64,000 bases of DNA from Aquatica leii (GCA_035610365.1 CM069433.1:58890487-58954486), one strand, 5' to 3'; shown: positions 49,078 through 60,502, numbered from the stretch's first letter. Made by a program: numbers and translations. The notes: a model not told the origin generated them from the sequence alone.

Positions 49078-50668
49078 TTATATTACTGCTTGATAATGAC
49101 ATGTTGTTGTGGAAAGCTACATTTTGCTAATTGCCATCATTCTCAGTACATAATGCTTAAAACGTAATTAAGATGTTTTTCTGAATCTAACGTTCGTTAA
49201 TTATATTTGTGCATTTTATATCTCATACAACATAATTACGTTATAACCCTAAAATGTGTACAGTGAGTACTACGCCACTGACACAAATTCATCAAATTAT
49301 CCCAAGCTTTTGTTGTGCGACAACGTAAGAAAGTGTGTTGTGTAAATAATTTTGCTTTAACCTTGTTTATTAATTTGTTTTTAACAAGTTAAACTCTTGA
49401 AAGTATGTTATCCAGATCACTTGTGTCTAAACCAGGTTTTTACAAATTTTAAACAGTAAACATATTATAATTATTATTTAAAACTATTTTTATTTTAGTA
49501 AGATTTATTAATTATTATAGTTAGACTTTGTTCCTTATTAAGTTAAGAAGTTTTATCTAAGTAAAAGCAACCAAGCGCTTAATATAATTTCTGGTATCGG
49601 TCAAATCTCAAGAGCTTAATATCCTTCTAATGTAATAAACCTGTCTTCCTTAAATTAACAAATCAAATATGATAAGATAACTCACTTCAAACATTTAACA
49701 TTTACAAGTTTATTTAATTCCCTAATGACTATTTTAGTTAGCTGCCAATATGAGGTTTCTGGAATCTACAATCTTGTACTTTAAATATACTATAAATTGT
49801 TAATTGTTTTATTTTTATACAAATGATTTGTATTTATTGTATAAAATTGATAGCGTGTTGTCATTGGTTATTTTTATTTTTTCTTGTTTTATATAATGCT
49901 ACAATAACCTTTATCATCGATTTGTCATGGTGTTATAAGCACGGGTTCTTAGAACTGACGCAGGTATATTTCAACATGCAATGCTTTGTAATGACAGGTA
50001 CTATTACAGTAGTTTATTTCTCAATAGTAAAGTACGTGTGTATAATATACCTAATAATTTTAAGTTATTTTGATGTAATAGTCATTGATTTTTTTTTGCA
50101 AACATAAGTTGAAATATTGTATTTTTGAAAACGAACAATTTTATTTACTAATTAAAACTTTGTTTTCCATAGTATATTTCCAGGAAATTTAAAATTATAA
50201 AAATATTAGTGCAAAAAATGAACGCTATTATAAAATAATTAATATGTTTTAGTGAAAACTGGTGAGTCTATTTAAATCAATTATTTAAACACCCAAGTTA
50301 AGCGTCCGCACATTTGTGGGGATGTATAGTGTGATAAATATCGGGTGGCGCATTTATTTTTTAAAGTCGATAATTTTGGTACTTATCTACTTATGCACTT
50401 ACATTTTACAAATGTTAATTTTTAAAACTAATTAAGAGTGAGCACACATTAAAAATACAGAAAATATGTAACTTGCAGGTGTTGTTAATATTCTTAATTA
50501 TATAGTAGTAAAATGTGTATGTTATTATTCTCGTTTTGCTCAGTTTTTAGTGCTTTTGTCTTTGCTTTATTAATTCTAACAGTATTTTTGAAACTTCTAG
50601 ATTTATTTCTAATTATGATTTTAAATGACATAGACGGTTTAAATTTAATAAATGTTTATTTTAATTTG
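49078..50668. other. AT-rich spacer, pre-insertion sequence 5' of the LINE
   Basis: No gene recognised. The last bases before 50682 are the left copy of the LINE target duplication. Confidence 0.45.
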
Positions 50669-50681
50669 TAATTATATTTCA
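50669..50681. repeat. LINE target-site duplication, left copy
   Basis: TAATTATATTTCA, repeated exactly at 60501-60513. It fixes the 5' boundary of the LINE. Confidence 0.75.
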
Positions 50682-51025
50682 GTTGTAAACGTAAGTGACA
50701 GCGTGAATATCGCAAGCGCGACTCTGCTTCATTGAGTTGTTATAATTAGTGTAATAAAAGCAAACTAATTTAAAATTTGTGTAAATAACAGTGTATAAAG
50801 TTAATGTAAATATTGGTAAGAAAATTTAATTTAATTACGTATATAAGTAAATCGAGAATCAAGATATTAATAAAATTACGGAATTTACACGTTACGAGTG
50901 CGAGGTCATAGATAACAAGACAATCAAATTGTTGAAATTTCGAAGTAAAATTCGTATTTATATCAATACAACAATAAAGCTGTAATATAAATAAATAGTT
51001 ATTAATAGCGTATTAAATAATACTA

Positions 51026-51848
51026 ATGAATGCTAACAGTGATAGTAGGCATAGAACAAATAGCGTAGGACAACTAGAACAATATTTCAAAAGGAAAAGA
51101 GAGGATAAGACTAAAGAACAAGAAATATTTATAAAAAGTAAGAAAACGCAAAGATCGCCAACAGCAGAGAGCACGTATCACATAAATACTAACATAAAAA
51201 TAAAACAAAAAGAAGAAGATATACCGTTACAAATGGATGTCATTCTAAGCAAGATAGAAGAATTAAAAAACGAATTGAAACAAGAAATAAGTAAAAATCA
51301 TAAAGAAATGAGAGAAGAGTTTAGACTATTAAAGGAAGAGTGGGAAGAAAAGGCAAATATATGGAAAGAAGAAAAACACACCTGGAAAACAGAATCACTA
51401 AACTAGAAGAAAATTTAGAGATACAAGAAAAAGAAAAGAAAAAACTGAACATTGTCATTAAAGGACTGGATGATGCTAATAAAGGAAACAAGGAAACAGT
51501 TCAAAAATGGATTGAAAAAAACTAGAAATACAAACAAAGAACAAGTTTTCACAGTAGGAAAAGATAAAAACAAACAAGCAGTAATTGTAAAAATGTATAA
51601 TTGGGAAGCAAAGAAAAAAATCATGCAACAAAAAAAAAAGATTATATGGAACAAAAGTATACATTGAAAATGATTTAACGTTAAAAGAGAGGGCAACGCA
51701 AATAAGATTAAAAGAAATTGCTGCTAAGTTAAAAGAAGAAGGCAAAAGGGGAAAAATAGGATATAAAAAACTTATCATTAATAACGTAATACACATATGG
51801 GACGAAGGAAAAGAGATGATAAAGATCCACGATTCAAAAAACGGGTAA
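51026..51848 (+). pseudogene. LINE ORF1 protein, frameshifted
   Basis: The start at 51026 gives a basic, charged N-terminus, then a long coiled-coil-like segment (about residues 70-125: LSKIEELKNELKQEISKNHK, then EEFRLLKEEWEEKANIWKEE). The frame shifts near 51385-51400, continuing ITKLEENLEIQEKEKKKLNI, again near 51515-51525, and again near 51640-51655 into VYIENDLTLKERATQIRLKE, and stops at 51846. Coiled coil followed by a basic domain is the pattern of LINE nucleic-acid-binding ORF1 proteins. All breaks lie in or beside runs of A, so homopolymer errors are possible. Confidence 0.75.
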
Positions 51849-54666
51849 AAGAAAATAAACCGGACGGACAAATGATGACAACTAAGGAAAGGAGCTGGAC
51901 TAAGATGATAAACAAAGAAGAAGAACACAAAGGTTTAAATTTAGCTACGTGGAACATTAGAGGACTTAATTGTAAAGAAAATGAACTTATAAAAAATTTT
52001 GAACAAATGAATATAGATATATTGACAATTACGGAAACTAAAAAGAAAGGAGAGGAAGTTATAGAACTAAAAAATGGACATATAATGATTTTGAGCGGAG
52101 TAGATAAACAAATAAGAGCTAAAGGAGGGGTAGGGTGTATACTCAAGAAGAAAGTGGCAAAATATTTAACTAAATGGGATTGTGTCTCGGAAAGAATACT
52201 AAAGATTGAGCTGACATTTAATATGCATGATAAGTTAAACATAATTACACTCTATGGACCAAATGAAGATGACAATAACTTAACAAAAGAGACGTTTTGG
52301 GATACAGTCACATCAGTAATAGACTGCGATAATGGAAACACTATTATTCTAGGTGACTTAAATGGAAGAGTGGGGTCAAAGACAGTGCATCAAGAAATGT
52401 ACTAGGACTATATGGTGAAACGTTTCGGAATAACAATGGGGACAGAATCATAGATTTATGTATACAAAACAACTTATTAGTAATGAATACTTTCTTTAAA
52501 CATAAGGATATTCACAAATATACGAGAGAAGTGTGCAGTAGAAATGAAAAATCAATAATTGGTTACGCGTTAGTTAGCAAGAGTCTAAGACCAAAAATAA
52601 AAGATGTTAGGGTGAAGAGAGGACAAGAAATATTTAGCGATCACTATTTACTAGCAGTCAAAACCAAACTTGGAGTGCCAGTAAGTACAAATAATATTAA
52701 ACACAAGAAAAATATTAGTAATGAAGCAATCAAAACGTACAGACTGAACAATAAAGAAATTGCGAATCAATATAGATGCAAAGTTACAGAAATGATCAAC
52801 AGAGTAGGCAGTCACGTAAATGTAGATGTAGAAGAAACGTGGAAAATTTTCAAGAACATACTCCTTACTGCGGCAAAAGACGTTTGTGGTATAACAAGAA
52901 TTAACAAAAACAAAAAGCAAACTGCATGGTGGAACGAAAACATTAAAAAGGAAATTAAAATCAAAAAGGATAAATGGTTGAAGTATCTAAGTAGAAAAAA
53001 TGAACTAAACTACCGAGAATACAAAAACCAAAGACTAAAAGTAAAAGAACTTGTCACTCAAGCAAAACAAAGGGCATGGGAAAATTTCGGCCAAAAAATG
53101 GAAACGGAGTATCATACAAACCAAAAACTGTTCTATAAGATACTTAAAAATTTGAGAACTGAAAACAAACCACATGCGATAAAACAAATAAAAGATGGCA
53201 ACGGAAGTATCATTACAGACAAAGAAAAGATAATGGAACGATGGAGAACATACTTCCAAAACCTATACTTTCTACAAACCACAAAGAAGAGACAACCAAC
53301 AAAATGTAAATTGATGACAAATGAGAATAGTATAAAGTTAGAAGAGATACAAGATAGTATTTATACTCTTAAAAAGGGGAAAGCTGCTGGGTTTGATTGT
53401 ATAACTACGGAAATGTTAAGGTGTATGGGTAATAAAAGGCAACATCTGCTTAGGATAATATGCAACAAAGCCTGGAATGAACGAACTGTGCCAAAAGATT
53501 GGGAAGTGGGTTTAATAGTACCAATATTCAAAAAAGGTGATAGAAGAGATTGCAGTAATTATAGGGGTATAACTCTGTTAAGCAACGTGTTAAAAGTGTA
53601 TGAAAGGGTACTAGAAAAACGATTAGTAACAAAACTAGAATCTCGGTTAGAAGAGTCACAAAGCGGATTTAGAAAGGGGCGAAGCATTCAGGACCACATC
53701 TTTATATTACATCAATTAAATGAAAAACTAAGAAATACAAAAGTAAAAATGTACTTAGGATTTCTAGATTTAGAAAAAGCATTCGACAGATTACCGAGAG
53801 CAGTGGTAGAAGAATGCTTAACAAAAACAGGAGTTGATGCAAACCTGACACAAGCAATTATGAGTTTATACAGGAACAATAGAAATTTCGTTAGAACAGA
53901 CAACATGCTATCAAAAGATTTTCCGGTGAACGAAGGTATACGGCAAGGAGGAGTCATAAGCCCAATGTTGTTTAATATAGTACTAGATGATGTCATTAAA
54001 GAAACAAAAAGAGAAGCAAGTAAATTCTACGTAGGTCATAGAAACATGGAACCGGTATGGATTAGTGAATGTGTCTTTGCCGACGATATAGTTGTGTTTG
54101 CTAAAAGTGAAAGTGACCTTCAAAGGAATATAGACATCTGGGTTAAAAAACTGGCACAAAAAGGACTAAAAGTGAGTGAACAAAAAACTAAAGTTATGGT
54201 CAGCGGAAAACCGGACATTACTATAAATATATCTATAAACGGGAAACCAATAGAACAAGTAATCACCTATAAGTATCTCGGAGTGCATGTTAACAGCAAG
54301 GGACATCAAGACACAGAAATAAATGCAAGAATAGAAAGTGCTGCAAATGTGTACCATACAATTAAAAACAGTTTCTTGGGGAAAATGGAGGTAACATTAA
54401 AAACCAAGATAAATGTATATAAGACAGTTTTTATCCCTATATTGACGTTTGGATGCGAAAGTTGGATTCTAACAAAAAAGGTGAGAAGCAAAATTCAGAG
54501 TATGGAGATGAAATTTTTGAGAAAAATATTAAATGTAACAAGAAAGGACAAGATCAGAAATGATAACATCAGGGAAATATTGGAAGTACAAGCAATACAC
54601 GAGTATATTGAAAGATGCCAACTCAGATGGTATGGACACCTTATCCGTATGAATACAGAGAGACCT
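51797..54666 (+). pseudogene. LINE ORF2, 5' part: AP-endonuclease and reverse transcriptase
   Basis: ORF2 overlaps the end of ORF1. Endonuclease: LATWNIRGLN, TETKKKGEE (catalytic Glu) and ILGDLNGRVG; a frameshift near 52385-52400; then NEKSIIGYALV, where the family usually has Asp in place of Gly, and FSDHYLL. RT: GKAAGFDCITTEML, VGLIVPIFKKGD, NYRGITLLS, QSGFRKGRSIQDH, FLDLEKAFDRLPR, GIRQGGVISPMLFN, and the catalytic VFADDIVVF near 54073. The C-terminal ERCQLRWYGHLIRM leads into the PLE insertion at 54670. The 773-codon frame from 52483 is otherwise open. It nicks target DNA and copies LINE RNA there. Confidence 0.92.
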
Positions 54667-54670
54667 GTGA
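54655..54670. repeat. PLE target-site duplication, left copy
   Basis: ACAGAGAGACCTGTGA lies within ORF2 of the LINE and is repeated exactly at 60077-60092. Confidence 0.9.
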
Positions 54671-54761
54671 TAGCGAAGGCTTCCACGGCCGGAATCTATA
54701 CTAACATTAGAATGTCTTCCGGGTTTGGACCGTGTCATAGATGCAACCGAAGCTGCCAACG

Positions 54762-54792
54762 TTTCGCCCACTTTCATAAGGGGCTTCATCAG
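54762..54792 (-). ncRNA. Hammerhead-like core motif, left PLE end (candidate)
   Basis: On the minus strand CTGATGA is followed by GCCC, a loop, GGGC and GAAAC. This is the catalytic-core layout of hammerhead ribozymes, which are reported in PLEs. One extra A lies between CTGATGA and the stem. I could not find a pairing strand for stem I or a proper cleavage triplet, so only half the motif is supported. Confidence 0.35.
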
Positions 54793-55113
54793 GGCGTGAG
54801 ATAAATCGCAAAACTCAAACAAGCAATCGAAATCTAACTAAGAACTTCTCAAAAGTTAGGTTATCCACTTGTAAAACAAGCCATAACCTAAACTATGAAA
54901 AGGTAAGAAAGAAAACGATAACCTGAAAAAGCAAACGAAAATCTAACAAAGAACCACTACCGAGTTAGGTAATCAACTTGTGAACCAAGCCAGATTCTAA
55001 ACTAGGTAGAAGTGACTTAAGAAGAAATAGTCTCCGTATTTAAAGGAACAGGATCGTCACGGATGATTAAGCTCGACCCTGATTGGGTTACGGTTGCTAG
55101 GGGCGTGTTTTTG

Positions 55114-57383
55114 TTAAATGACTAATAGCCGGGAACCAAAGAGGGATAGTTCGAAACCATGATCGCGATTGAAGTTATTGGGGTGTTTGATGATTTCTAT
55201 GCTTTCTCGGAATTTCCTGTTGAAAAAGAATGGAGATTTGGCAATCAACGAAACATTATCAAAATCTATCTTGTGACCTGTAGTAAAATGATGTTCAGCG
55301 ACCGCAGACTTGGAAGTATACCTTTTCCTTATACAACGATCATGTTCTGAAATGCGAGTAATGACGGAACGACCGGTTTCACCAATGTAGACTAAACCAC
55401 AAGAACATGGAATTTGGTATACACCTTGAGATGAAAGTGTAGGAAATTTGTCTTTGGGAGAAGGAAGAATCTGAGAGATTTTGCCTGTCGAGTTGAATAT
55501 GGGTTTAATACCATTCTTACAGAAGGAGTTTCCCTATTTGATCTGTAACCTTGTGAATGTAGGGTAAAAGGCCAATTTCGGGTTGGATTCAGGAGTAGAA
55601 ATGTCCTTAGGTAATCGAGTATGTGGATGTAAACGACGATTAATAACTCTATGAATATCTCGCTTGACATAACCATTGTTCACTAAGGTTCTAGTAAGAT
55701 GACGGAGTTCTGAGTCTAGATTCTCACGTTGACAAATAGAAAAGGCACGATGAACCAAAGATTCAATGACAGAACGTTTCTGTGCAGGATGATGATGAGA
55801 CGAAGCATGAAGGTATCTGTCCGTATGGGTGGGTTTGCGATAAACAGAATGGCCTAGAAGTCCGTCGGGCTTACGAGTCACAAGAACGTCAAGAAATGGA
55901 AGAGAACCATTACTTTCGATTTCCATAGTAAATTTGATATCTAAGTGTTGATTGTTAAGATGATCAAGAAACTTAGACAATTCAAGATGACCATGAGACC
56001 AAACAATAAACGTGTCGTCAACATATCTAAACCACACTTTAGGTTTTAATATTGATGATTCCAAAGCAACCGTTTCAAAGGATTCCATAAAAATGTTAGC
56101 TACAACAGGTGATAGAGGAGAACCCATAGCAGCACCAGAAACTTGTTCGTAAAACTTATTATCAAATTGGAAGTAAGTAGAGGATAGACACTTTTCAATA
56201 AGAGGAACCAAACTCAAGTCCTTGCCATGTTGAGACAGAATCTGTTTGATGATAATAAGCGAATCCTTAATAGGAACTTTAGTAAAAGTGAAGTAACATC
56301 AAAGCTCACGAGAAGATCTTGGGGTTCAAGTTTTATAGTTTCTAGACGTTGAATAAAATGCTGAGAGTTGAGGATGTGAGAAGAGGTTTTACCTGTAAAC
56401 TCGCAAAGAATGTTGGACAAGAACTTGGCTAGCTTGTAAGTAGGAGATTGGATAGTACTCACGATAGGTCGAAAAGGAATACCTTGTTTGTGAATTTTGG
56501 GAAGTCCGTATAGACGAGGTGATTTAGAATCTGATGGGGTAAGTCGACGTTTAGTTTCAGGAGGCAGATTGGAAGATTTGATGATTTGGCTAACCTCGCG
56601 TTCAATCCTCGAAGTGGGGTTATGGGTTAGAAGAGCGTAAGTTTCCTCAGACAAAATAGAATTGATTTTCGTAACATAATCAATTTGGTTCAAAACTACA
56701 GTGGCGTTGCCCTTGTCGGCTGGAAGAACAATAATATCAGGGTTCTTACGAAGACTTTTTAGAGCTGACTCTTCCGACTTAGAAATGTTGGATTTAGGAA
56801 TTTTAGATGATTCAAGGATTTTGCCAGTGTTAATACGAATGGGATCTGAGATGTGGCGAGGAAGATGTCTTATAGAAGACTCAACAGCACATAGAATATC
56901 TTCTTTAGGAATACGTTTAGGAGCAACCGCAAAATTCAAACCCTTAGAAAGCACCGATTCCTGTTCTGAAGTGAGAACCAAACTAGATAAATTGACAACC
57001 GTCTTTACTGAGTTAGTAGTAGAAGAAAATTTACGATTCTTGGATTCCAATAATTGAAACTTTTTGAGATGACCTTCAGTGGTTAGTCGTAGAGTGGTAT
57101 CAGACTGCTGGTAAGTAATGTTGTCAAAGAATTTCCAATCATCCGGGGATAGAGTGTTGGCCAACTCAAGATGAAGATAAAAGAGTTGTTTCGAAATGGT
57201 GTCTAACTCTCGCCTAGTTTGCTTAATCCGTTCGCGTATCAACGCTAGACTAGCACGGTGTAGGATGTTTTTAGAAGAACGTGTCTGAATGTGGAACTTA
57301 ATTTTGAGGAATGTAGGAATGATGTTGTGGTCACGACAGCGACTAAGAAAGGTTAAATTGCACAAAAGTTTGACGAGTTTGTG
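55114..57383 (-). pseudogene. PLE polyprotein, left arm: RT plus GIY-YIG endonuclease
   Basis: From the centre outward: LLCNLTFLSRCRDHN and helical N-terminal sequence; DIIVLPADKGNATVVLNQID; PRLYGLPKIHKQGIPFRPIV; LLVSFDVTSL (first RT Asp, near 56320); a one-base frameshift at the A-run 56284-56287; GAAMGSPLSPVVANIFMESF; RYVDDTFIVW (catalytic YVDD, near 56025); then further breaks near 55566 and 55522; and the GIY-YIG domain with QIPCSCGLVYIGETGRSVI, ending at 55114. PLE proteins nick DNA and prime RT from the nick. The apparent ORF start at 57488 reads across the palindrome centre and is an artefact. Confidence 0.92.
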
Positions 57384-57393
57384 TTTTGTGTTC
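57384..57393. other. Palindrome centre spacer
   Basis: The 10 bp TTTTGTGTTC separates the two arms: GAGTTTGTG before, CACAAACTC after. Such a short spacer makes a 2.7-kb hairpin or cruciform possible. Confidence 0.9.
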
Positions 57394-59661
57394 CACAAAC
57401 TCGTTAAACTTTTGTGCAATTTAACCTTTCTTAGTCGCTGTCGTGACCACAACATCATTCCTACATTCCTCAAAATTAAGTTCCACATTCAGACACGTTC
57501 TTCTAAAAACATCCTACACCGTGCTAGTCTAGCGTTGATACGCGAACGGATTAAGCAAACTAGGCGAGAGTTAGACACCATTTCGAAACAACTCTTTTAT
57601 CTTCATCTTGAGTTGGCCAACACTCTATCCCCGGATGATTGGAAATTCTTTGACAACATTACTTACCAGCAGTCTGATACCACTCTACGACTAACCACTG
57701 AAAGTCATCTCAAAAAGTTTCAATTATTGGAATCCAAGAATCGTAAAGTTTCTTCTACTACTAACTCAGTAAAGACGGTTGTCAATTTATCTAGTTTGGT
57801 TCTCACTTCAGAACAGGAATCGGTGCTTTCTAAGGGTTTGAATTTTGCGGTTGCTCCTAAACGTATTCCTAAAGAAGATATTCTATGTGCTGTTGAGTCT
57901 TCTATAAGACATCTTCCTCGCCACATCTCAGATCCCATTCGTATTAACACTGGCAAAATCCTTGAATCATCTAAAATTCCTAAATCCAACATTTCTAAGT
58001 CGGAAGAGTCAGCTCTAAAAAGTCTTCGTAAGAACCCTGATATTATTGTTCTTCCAGCCGACAAGGGCAACGCCACTGTAGTTTTGAACCAAATTGATTA
58101 TGTTACGAAAATCAATTCTATTTTGTCTGAGGAAACTTACGCTCTTCTAACCCATAACCCCACTTCGAGGATTGAACGCGAGGTTAGCCAAATCATCAAA
58201 TCTTCCAATCTGCCTCCTGAAACTAAACGTCGACTTACCCCATCAGATTCTAAACCACCTCGTCTATACGGACTTCCCAAAATTCACAAACAAGGTATTC
58301 CTTTTCGACCTATCGTGAGTACTATCCAATCTCCTACTTACAAGCTAGCCAAGTTCTTGTCCAACATTCTTTGCGAGTTTACAGGTAAAACCCCTTCTCA
58401 CATCCTCAACTCTCAGCATTTTATTCAACGTCTAGAAACTATAAAACTTAAACCCCAAGATCTTCTCGTGAGCTTTGATGTTACTTCACTTTTACTAAAG
58501 TTCCTATTAAGGATTCGCTTATTATCATCAAACAGATTCTGTCTCAACATGGCAAGGACTTGAGTTTGGTTCCTCTTATTGAAAAGTGTCTATCCTCTAC
58601 TTACTTCCAATTTGATAATAAGTTTTACGAACAAGTTTCTGGTGCTGCTATGGGTTCTCCTCTATCACCTGTTGTAGCTAACATTTTTATGGAATCCTTT
58701 GAAACGGTTGCTTTAGAATCATCAATATTAAAACCTAAAGTGTGGTTTAGATATGTTGACGACACGTTTATTGTTTGGTCTCATGGTCATCTTGAATTGT
58801 CTAAGTTTCTTGATCATCTTAACAATCAACACTTAGATATCAAATTTACTATGGAAATCGAAAGTAATGGTTCTCTTCCATTTCTTGACGTTCTTGTGAC
58901 TCGTAAGCCCGACGGACTTCTAGGCCATTCTGTTTATCGCAAACCCACCCATACGGACAGATACCTTCATGCTTCGTCTCATCATCATCCTGCACAGAAA
59001 CGTTCTGTCATTGAATCTTTGGTTCATCGTGCCTTTTCTATTTGTCAACCTGAGAATCTAGACTCAGAACTCCGTCATCTTACTAGAACCTTAGTGAACA
59101 ATGGTTATGTCAAGCGAGATATTCATAGAGTTATTAATCGTCGTTTACATCCACATACTCGATTACCTAAGGACATTTCTACTCCTGAATCCAACCCGAA
59201 ATTGGCCTTTACCCTACATTCACAAGGTTACAGATCAAATAGGGAAACTCCTTCGTAAGAATGGTATTAAACCCATATTCAACTCGACAGGCAAAATCTC
59301 TCAGATTCTTCCTTCTCCCAAAGACAAATTTCCTACACTTTCATCTCAAGGTGTATACCAAATTCCATGTTCTTGTGGTTTAGTCTACATTGGTGAAACC
59401 GGTCGTTCCGTCATTACTCGCATTTCAGAACATGATCGTTGTATAAGGAAAAGGTATACTTCCAAGTCTGCGGTCGCTGAACATCATTTTACTACAGGTC
59501 ACAAGATAGATTTTGATAATGTTTCGTTGATTGCCAAATCTCCATTCTTTTTCAACAGGAAATTCCGAGAAAGCATAGAAATCATCAAACACCCCAATAA
59601 CTTCAATCGCGATCATGGTTTCGAACTATCCCTCTTTGGTTCCCGGTTATTAGTCATTTAA
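57394..59661 (+). pseudogene. PLE polyprotein, right arm: RT plus GIY-YIG endonuclease
   Basis: Same order as the left arm. The N-terminal region runs in one frame to 58563, with FDVTSL near 58472. A one-base loss at the T-run 58490-58493 shifts to the frame 58560-59258, which holds GSPLSPVVANIF and RYVDDTFIVW near 58750. A second short T-run at 59208-59210 returns the reading to the original frame, and from about 59206 it is open through YIHKVTDQIGKLLRKNG, CGLVYIGETGRS and the Glu/Asn-containing RKFRESIEIIKHPNNFNR end at 59661. Net loss is three bases, so only the stretch between the two runs is out of frame. This is the better preserved arm. Confidence 0.93.
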
Positions 59662-59983
59662 CAAAAACACGCCCCCTAGCAACCGTAACCCAATCAGGGT
59701 CGAGCTTAATCATCCGTGACGATCCTGTTCCTTTAAATACGGAGACTATTTCTTCTTAAGTCACTTCTACCTAGTTAAGAATCTGGCTTGGTTCACAAGT
59801 TGATTACCTAACTCGGTAGTGGTTCTTTGTTAGATTTTCGTTTGCTTTTTCAGGTTATCGTTTTCTTTCTTACCTTTTCATAGTTTAGGTTATGGCTTGT
59901 TTTACAAGTGGATAACCTAACTTTTGAGAAGTTCTTAGTTAGATTTCGATTGCTTGTTTGAGTTTTGCGATTTATCTCACGCT

Positions 59984-60014
59984 CTGATGAAGCCCCTTAT
60001 GAAAGTGGGCGAAA
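59984..60014 (+). ncRNA. Hammerhead-like core motif, right PLE end (candidate)
   Basis: CTGATGA (59984-59990), an extra A, stem GCCC/GGGC (59992-59995 with 60007-60010), then GAAAC. A further small hairpin GCAGC-TTCG-GTTGC follows at 60020-60033 where stem III would sit. No stem I partner is visible. The same motif is at the left end, with one substitution just outside the core. Confidence 0.35.
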
Positions 60015-60076
60015 CGTTGGCAGCTTCGGTTGCATCTATGACACGGTCCAAACCCGGAAGACATTCTAATGTTAGT

Positions 60077-60092
60077 ACAGAGAGACCTGTGA
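60077..60092. repeat. PLE target-site duplication, right copy
   Basis: ACAGAGAGACCTGTGA, identical to 54655-54670. It also restores the LINE reading frame (TERPVKKVWEIQ). Confidence 0.9.
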
Positions 60093-60271
60093 AGAAAGTA
60101 TGGGAAATACAAAGAAATGAAAAGAAATCAAGAGGACGACCAATTACAACATGGAACCAGCAGATAGCCGAAATATTGGCTAAGAGAGGATGCACCATAG
60201 CACAAGCAGTAACCTTGGCTACTAACAAAAGAGATTGGGCAAAATTTGTATATAGCATAGAAAGCAAATGA
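60077..60271 (+). pseudogene. LINE ORF2, 3' part (C-terminus)
   Basis: The frame continues from the left part across the duplicated ACAGAGAGACCTGTGA: TERPVKKVWEIQRNEKKSRG, then RPITTWNQQIAEILAKRGCT, and stops at 60269-60271. R-G-R-P-x-x-T-W is the usual C-terminal motif after W-Y-G-H in this LINE group. Removing the insertion and one duplicate (5,422 bp) leaves the frame unbroken, so the LINE was still in frame here when the PLE arrived. Confidence 0.9.
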
Positions 60272-60484
60272 GTATATATTTATTATTTTGTCACATGTAT
60301 TATATTTTTATAGAATTTATTATTTATTTTAATTAGGTATTGTTAAACTAAAGGTACATATATAAGTTGCTAGTTTAGTTAAGGAAAAATTATTAATGTA
60401 AATTAAGAATCTTTTTATTTTATCATTTTTTGTAACTAGATTGTAAGGCACCTTTACACTCTACGGGGTAGAAAAGGATCTGAT

Positions 60485-60502
60485 TATATATATATATATA
60501 TA
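60485..60502 (+). repeat. (TA)n tail of the LINE
   Basis: A short TA microsatellite at the 3' end, immediately before the right target duplication. Simple-repeat tails rather than poly(A) are usual in RTE-like elements. Confidence 0.6.

Larger units (their letters stand above)
54671..60076. mobile_element. Head-to-head Penelope-like element pair inserted as one unit
   Basis: A 5,406-bp insertion with one 16-bp target duplication. Left arm 54700-57383 (minus-strand PLE) and right arm 57394-60076 (plus-strand PLE) are reverse complements with only about a dozen substitutions and small indels that I could find by eye. A 10-bp spacer (TTTTGTGTTC) separates them. The left end has 29 extra bp (54671-54699) not mirrored on the right. 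Coding runs outward from the centre, 3' ends outermost. Inverted or partial extra copies are known in PLEs; an almost complete symmetrical pair is less usual. Confidence 0.92.
50682..60500 (+). mobile_element. Full-length non-LTR retrotransposon (LINE), interrupted by a paired PLE
   Basis: Bounded by the 13-bp direct repeat and ending in a (TA)n tail at about 60485-60502. Without the 5,422 bp of inserted sequence plus duplicate it is about 4.4 kb: about 340 bp of 5' UTR, a coiled-coil ORF1, an overlapping ORF2 with AP-type endonuclease and RT, and about 230 bp of 3' UTR. Two-ORF organisation, the endonuclease type and the C-terminal LRWYGHLIRM segment point to an RTE/Proto2-like group, but the clade is not fixed. 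A complete 5' end with target duplication means normal target-primed insertion. Confidence 0.85.

Noticed and set aside
51415-52242. Long minus-strand ORFs rich in Phe, Ser and Leu
   Set aside because: Antisense of the A-rich, lysine-rich LINE ORFs; their composition is explained by that.
56701-57057. 118-codon ORFs opposite the PLE frames (also 57720-58076 on the minus strand)
   Set aside because: Identical shadows in both arms, antisense to the PLE coding frame, with no family resemblance.
57289-57488. The first 30 or so residues of both long PLE ORFs, identical in the two arms
   Set aside because: They read across the palindrome centre into the opposite arm, so they are antisense sequence of the other copy and not a real N-terminus.
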